A DNA stretch of 6,842 nt from Anaerolineae bacterium (GTDB taxonomy: Bacteria; Chloroflexota; Anaerolineae; Aggregatilineales; Phototrophicaceae): the NCBI GenBank assembly GCA_028284565.1, contig JANQRM010000003.1, positions 1-6,842 on the forward strand, written 5' to 3'. The stretch's first letter is position 1; each line of letters opens with the position of its first letter. A program made the position numbers and the translations under genes. Below are positions 5,301-6,842 of the stretch, piece by piece. The notes under the pieces are model-generated. The model was not told the DNA's origin and did not search any database. It saw nothing but the letters and a program-made list of their open reading frames with translations.

Positions 5301-6842
5301 ATCACAGCGGCTGGCAATCCAGAAACCTTCCGTTTAGCAGGAGAAAAAGGCTATAACCTCCTAACCCACCTATTGGGACAAACCTTTGAGGTACTCGCCG
5401 AAAAAATCGCTATTTACCGCAAAGCATGGCAAGATGCAAATCATGAAGGTGAAGGGCATGTCTCATTGATGCTCCACACCTATGTGGACGAGGATTACGA
5501 CACTGCGCGCGAGGTCGCCCGTGAACCGATGAAAGCCTACCTCCGCAGTGCGGTTGATTTGGTCAAAAAAGCCGCTTGGTCTTTCCCAACATATAGGGAA
5601 ATGACAACCAGTGAGACAGGTGAATTTGCACTGGAGCATTTATCCACCACTGAATTAGAAGATGTGCTGGATTTTGCCTTTGAACGCTATTTCGAGACGA
5701 GTGGACTATTCGGTGACCTTGAACGAGGCACAGCTATTCTGGATCGTTGTAAGGAAATCGGGGTAGATGATGTCGCTTGTCTGATTGATTATCTCAGCGA
5801 CAGCGATGCAATGGCGACCTTGCCCTACATCAAAGAATTATTCGATATCGCCAACGCACCATTAACATCCGAAGAAGATTATTCCATTCCTGCATTGATT
5901 GAACGTCATCAGGTGACTCATGTACAAAGTACACCTTCATTAGCAACAATGCTAGTGACTTTGGGAAATGCGGAGTCCTATCTTGGCAAGCTACAGCAAT
6001 ATCTTGTTGGTGGTGAAGCCTTCCCACCCTCTCTTGCCCTTCAACTTGAGCAATTGATGCAGGGTGACATTATCAACATGTATGGTCCAACAGAAACGAC
6101 CATTTGGTCATCAACCTTTGAAATCAAGAACGCAAATGAAATGATCACCATTGGTCGTCCAATCGCCAACACACAATTGTATATTTTGGACTCTCATCAT
6201 CGAATCGTACCGGAAGGAGTCGCTGGCGAACTCTGTATTGGTGGTGAAGGCGTGGTTCGAGGTTACTTAAATCGCCCCTCGCTAACTGCTGAACGCTTCA
6301 TCGCCGATCCGTTTAGCAATGAGCCTAACGACAGGATTTATCGTACGGGCGATTTGGTACGATACCTACCGAATGGACAGGTAGAATACATTGGACGAAT
6401 CGACAATCAAGTCAAAATCAGAGGCTACCGCATTGAAACTGGCGAAATTCAAGCGAAATTGGGGCAGTTTCCGGGTGTTCAAGAAAATATCGTGATCGTT
6501 CATCAAGACTCGCAGGACAATAAACAATTGGTCGCCTATTTCACACTGCAGGATCAAACATCCCCTTCAAACGCAGAACTGCGTCAGTTTTTAGCCCAAG
6601 ATTTACCCGATTACATGCTTCCAGCACACTATATTGTGCTCGATCAAATGCCCTTATTGCCCAATGGAAAAGTGAATCGCCATGCACTACCAGATGTGGG
6701 TGAAGCACGAATCGTGGATACCGAAAACTATGAAGTTGCACAAAATAGCACAGAGCGAGAACTCACCGAAATTTGGTCAAGTAAGTTAGACATTGCAACC
6801 ATTGGGGTCAATGATAACTTTTTTGAACTCGGTGGACATTCC
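2370..6842 (+). CDS. NRPS starter module: formyltransferase, half condensation, adenylation with inserted FMN monooxygenase, carrier (3' end outside window)
   Basis: One frame of 1491 codons without a stop, read through to the final base. Domain order by residue: formyltransferase about 12-290; C-terminal half of a condensation domain about 314-560; adenylation part 1 about 566-804 with motifs A1-A4; luciferase-like monooxygenase about 805-1160; adenylation part 2 about 1161-1445 with A5-A10; carrier domain from about 1455, cut at S1491, the expected phosphopantetheine site. Read across the insertion, the specificity residues D773, I774, L777, Q1186, L1212, G1214, M1237, I1245, W1246 and K1434 match the glycine code. 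The likely role is to load glycine, formylate its amino group and oxidise it on the carrier, giving the first unit of a peptide or peptide-polyketide. No upstream carrier is needed by this layout, consistent with a starter. The product is unknown. Part identities are firm; the order of reactions is inferred. The gene must continue past the window. Confidence 0.95.
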   Translation, partial: MLPESNLEIQKSCYIIGTTTLSMQCAEILLKNNFSVLGLITEDKVVIKWATEQGIPTHNPKDDWEAILQQTPFDYFFSIINLRIIPSSVLQLARCMSINYHDGPLPRYAGTYATHWAIANQETQYGITWHIMTDKSDAGDILEQEDVEILPQDRSHMLNAKCYEAASRSFERLVVNIDQNTLAPKPQDLGQRTFNKLHDRLPAAGTIRWDTPASEIVAHIYASDFGIYNNDLNSAKLLINEDVYIVKDATVAQNTTTKPAGTLIDITPTSLVVASETDPVALSEFRSIYGDTITIDELVETHQLQIGSQLPVLSQEQADLITTTTQHLVKAEKYWYQRIKEFLPTELPYSHRSSQSQAQRAIDQQQMAIPSALIQEIEKLFPNHDTTEVLLSGLFAYLLRLCDTDSLGLGFVHQEIEVLTQKLPNFFEEIVPLQICSPTDREFDGFLTDITSQLQLVYVKGTFLKEVYERYPQEQLQPPNYPIIIQHKALESPSSSESDYALLISVNESEWTWNFDTKQLSTDIVQTLQSQFLNFLEQILTGDSLPLINYRLINDDDYERLVYQWNETSKSYSSEKCLHHLFEEQVKQTPNATALIWRDQSLTYLELDQRANQLARYLQNNGVQTEDFVGIYLHRSIDMVVGMIATHKVGAAYLPLDPNYPTNRIQFMIEDSEVAFILANEQSTESLPQEIESLVIDLDATREIIKTQSVEPVQSDVDSNNLAYVIYTSGSTGRPKGVMVCHRNVVNFFSGMDDVIRHDPPGVWLAVTSISFDISVLELFYTISRGFSVVLYSDDANIKPQTQYSDVAIDMSLFFFGKYIDTHEGKYQLILDSAKFADENGLSAVWTPERHFHDFGGLYPNPSVLSAGLATITEHIQLRSGSLVSPLHDTIRIAENWSIVDNLSNGRVGISFASGWQPNDFVLAPQNFENRKALMFEQIEEVRHLWKGNSIQRTSPKGETVDLKILPRPIQDDIPCWITAAGNPETFRLAGEKGYNLLTHLLGQTFEVLAEKIAIYRKAWQDANHEGEGHVSLMLHTYVDEDYDTAREVAREPMKAYLRSAVDLVKKAAWSFPTYREMTTSETGEFALEHLSTTELEDVLDFAFERYFETSGLFGDLERGTAILDRCKEIGVDDVACLIDYLSDSDAMATLPYIKELFDIANAPLTSEEDYSIPALIERHQVTHVQSTPSLATMLVTLGNAESYLGKLQQYLVGGEAFPPSLALQLEQLMQGDIINMYGPTETTIWSSTFEIKNANEMITIGRPIANTQLYILDSHHRIVPEGVAGELCIGGEGVVRGYLNRPSLTAERFIADPFSNEPNDRIYRTGDLVRYLPNGQVEYIGRIDNQVKIRGYRIETGEIQAKLGQFPGVQENIVIVHQDSQDNKQLVAYFTLQDQTSPSNAELRQFLAQDLPDYMLPAHYIVLDQMPLLPNGKVNRHALPDVGEARIVDTENYEVAQNSTERELTEIWSSKLDIATIGVNDNFFELGGHS
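2403..3239 (+). other. Formyltransferase domain (Fmt-like N and C parts)
   Basis: Residues about 12-290 of the NRPS. It begins with a Rossmann-type strand and glycine turn (C-Y-I-I-G). The catalytic triad of 10-formyltetrahydrofolate-dependent formyltransferases is intact: N99 and H101 in I-N-Y-H-D-G, and D137 in D-A-G-D-I. Spacing from His to Asp is 36 residues, the same as H108-D144 in E. coli Fmt. The folate loop reads L-P-R-Y-A-G (105-110). A Formyl_trans_C-like barrel follows at about 200-290 (G-T-I-R-W near its start, P-A-G-T-L-I later). In LgrA of linear gramicidin and ApdA-type enzymes such a domain formylates the first carrier-bound amino acid; the same role is inferred here. Confidence 0.9.
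3309..4049 (+). other. Truncated condensation domain, C-terminal half only
   Basis: Residues about 314-560. It resembles the second half of a condensation domain: a Y-W-x-x-R-I segment near 337, an F-F-E-E-I-V-P-L-Q-I strand where C5 normally lies, a final W-T-W-N-F-D strand and helix, then the usual linker D-D-Y-E-R-L ahead of the adenylation domain. It spans about 245 residues against about 450 for a full domain, and there is no HHxxxDG in the region, so it should not form peptide bonds. It probably serves as a structural platform between the formyltransferase and the adenylation domain. Confidence 0.75.
4065..4781 (+). other. Adenylation domain, first part (A1-A4)
   Basis: Residues about 566-804. 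A1 is L-T-Y-L-E-L (602-607), A2 V-G-A-A-Y-L-P-L-D (649-657), A3 the phosphate loop Y-T-S-G-S-T-G-R-P-K-G (727-737), and A4 F-D-I-S (772-775). D773 is the Asp that binds the amino group of the substrate. After A4 the chain runs through the normal S-V-V-L-Y strand and then leaves the adenylation fold into the monooxygenase at about residue 800. Confidence 0.95.
4782..5849 (+). other. Luciferase-like FMN-dependent monooxygenase domain inserted in the adenylation domain
   Basis: Residues about 805-1160, of the MupA/Atu3671 type of natural-product luciferase-like monooxygenases. It opens with M-S-L-F-F-F-G, has P-E-R-H-F-H-D-F-G-G (848-857) where bacterial luciferase alpha has E-H-H-F-T-E-F-G, then S-L-V-S-P-L-H-D and a G-R-V-G-I-S-F-A-S-G-W segment, and ends in a region with V-A-C-L-I-D-Y (from about 1137) typical of the end of the TIM barrel. 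It is full length for the family and shows no frame break. Reduced flavin would come from a separate reductase. Hydroxylation of the carrier-bound residue is expected from MtaG/MelG; the actual site is not shown. Confidence 0.93.
5850..6704 (+). other. Adenylation domain, second part (A5-A10)
   Basis: Residues about 1161-1445. The fold resumes with the I-P-A-L-I-E-R-H helix and the T-P-S segment, then Y-L-V-G-G-E-A-F (1211-1218). A5 is N-M-Y-G-P-T-E-T-T (1236-1244), A6 G-E-L-C-I-G-G (from 1286), A7 Y-R-T-G-D-L (from 1324), A8 with the hinge G-R-I-D-N-Q-V-K-I-R-G-Y-R-I-E (from 1342), A9 L-P-D-Y-M-L-P (1412-1418) and A10 N-G-K with catalytic K1434. All motifs are intact, so the split domain should be active. 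Confidence 0.95.
6732..6842 (+). other. Peptidyl carrier domain, cut at the attachment serine
   Basis: From about residue 1455. An E-R-E-L-T-E-I-W helix at 1462 leads to F-F-E-L-G-G-H-S, where S1491 is the phosphopantetheine site and also the last codon in the window. What follows (further modules, a thioesterase or a docking region) lies outside. Confidence 0.95.

Noticed and set aside
4782..5849. The monooxygenase as a separate gene or a recent mobile insertion
   Set aside because: The frame runs through both junctions, no repeats or element ends flank it, and its place between A4 and A5 matches known NRPS-embedded monooxygenases.
2457..6741. Several 60-100 codon open frames on both strands inside the NRPS gene
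   Set aside because: All lie within well-defined NRPS domains in other frames and show no domain of their own.
1..6842. CRISPR arrays, tRNA genes, insertion sequences, attachment sites
   Set aside because: No regularly spaced repeats, no cloverleaf-like sequence, no transposase or terminal inverted repeats were seen on reading.
1..6842. The sugar transporter as the export or uptake system of the NRPS product
   Set aside because: The permeases are MalF/MalG-like importers ending in a hairpin, with a separate small gene and 320 nt before the NRPS. Proximity alone does not support a shared role.

Overview
The window is a bacterial chromosomal segment of moderate GC content with two unrelated parts, both reading left to right. 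No ribosomal or other marker gene is present, so the organism cannot be named. The dense CUT1-type sugar permease pair beside a large NRPS gene would suit a free-living secondary-metabolite producer. Chloroflexota, Cyanobacteria or Myxococcota are possible, with a mild and unproven preference for Chloroflexota because the permeases carry unusual long extracytoplasmic loops.

Positions 1-1803 hold the end of an ABC sugar-uptake operon. It contains a MalF-like permease whose 5' end lies outside the window and a MalG-like permease 2 nt downstream with a strong Shine-Dalgarno sequence. A hairpin at 1815-1840 may end this operon. A 60-residue single-membrane-segment protein of unknown function follows (1865-2047), then about 320 nt of non-coding DNA with weak promoter-like and dyad elements.

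From 2370 to the last base runs one uninterrupted reading frame of 1491 codons. It is the N-terminal module of a non-ribosomal peptide synthetase and continues past the window. Domain order is formyltransferase (catalytic Asn-His-Asp intact), a C-terminal half of a condensation domain with no HHxxxDG motif, the first part of an adenylation domain (A1-A4), a complete luciferase-like FMN-dependent monooxygenase of the MupA/Atu3671 type, the rest of the adenylation domain (A5-A10), and a carrier domain. The last codon of the window is the serine expected to carry phosphopantetheine. The ten specificity residues, read across the insertion, give D-I-L-Q-L-G-M-I-W-K, which matches the known glycine code.

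The module therefore looks like a starter that loads glycine, can N-formylate it, and can oxidise it while it is bound to the carrier. The glycine-specific adenylation domain with a monooxygenase inserted between A4 and A5 resembles MtaG/MelG of myxobacteria. There it is a chain-terminating module that leaves an amide; here it sits at the start of an assembly line beside a formyltransferase. That combination is the most interesting thing in the window. Nothing ties the sugar transporter to the NRPS beyond proximity.
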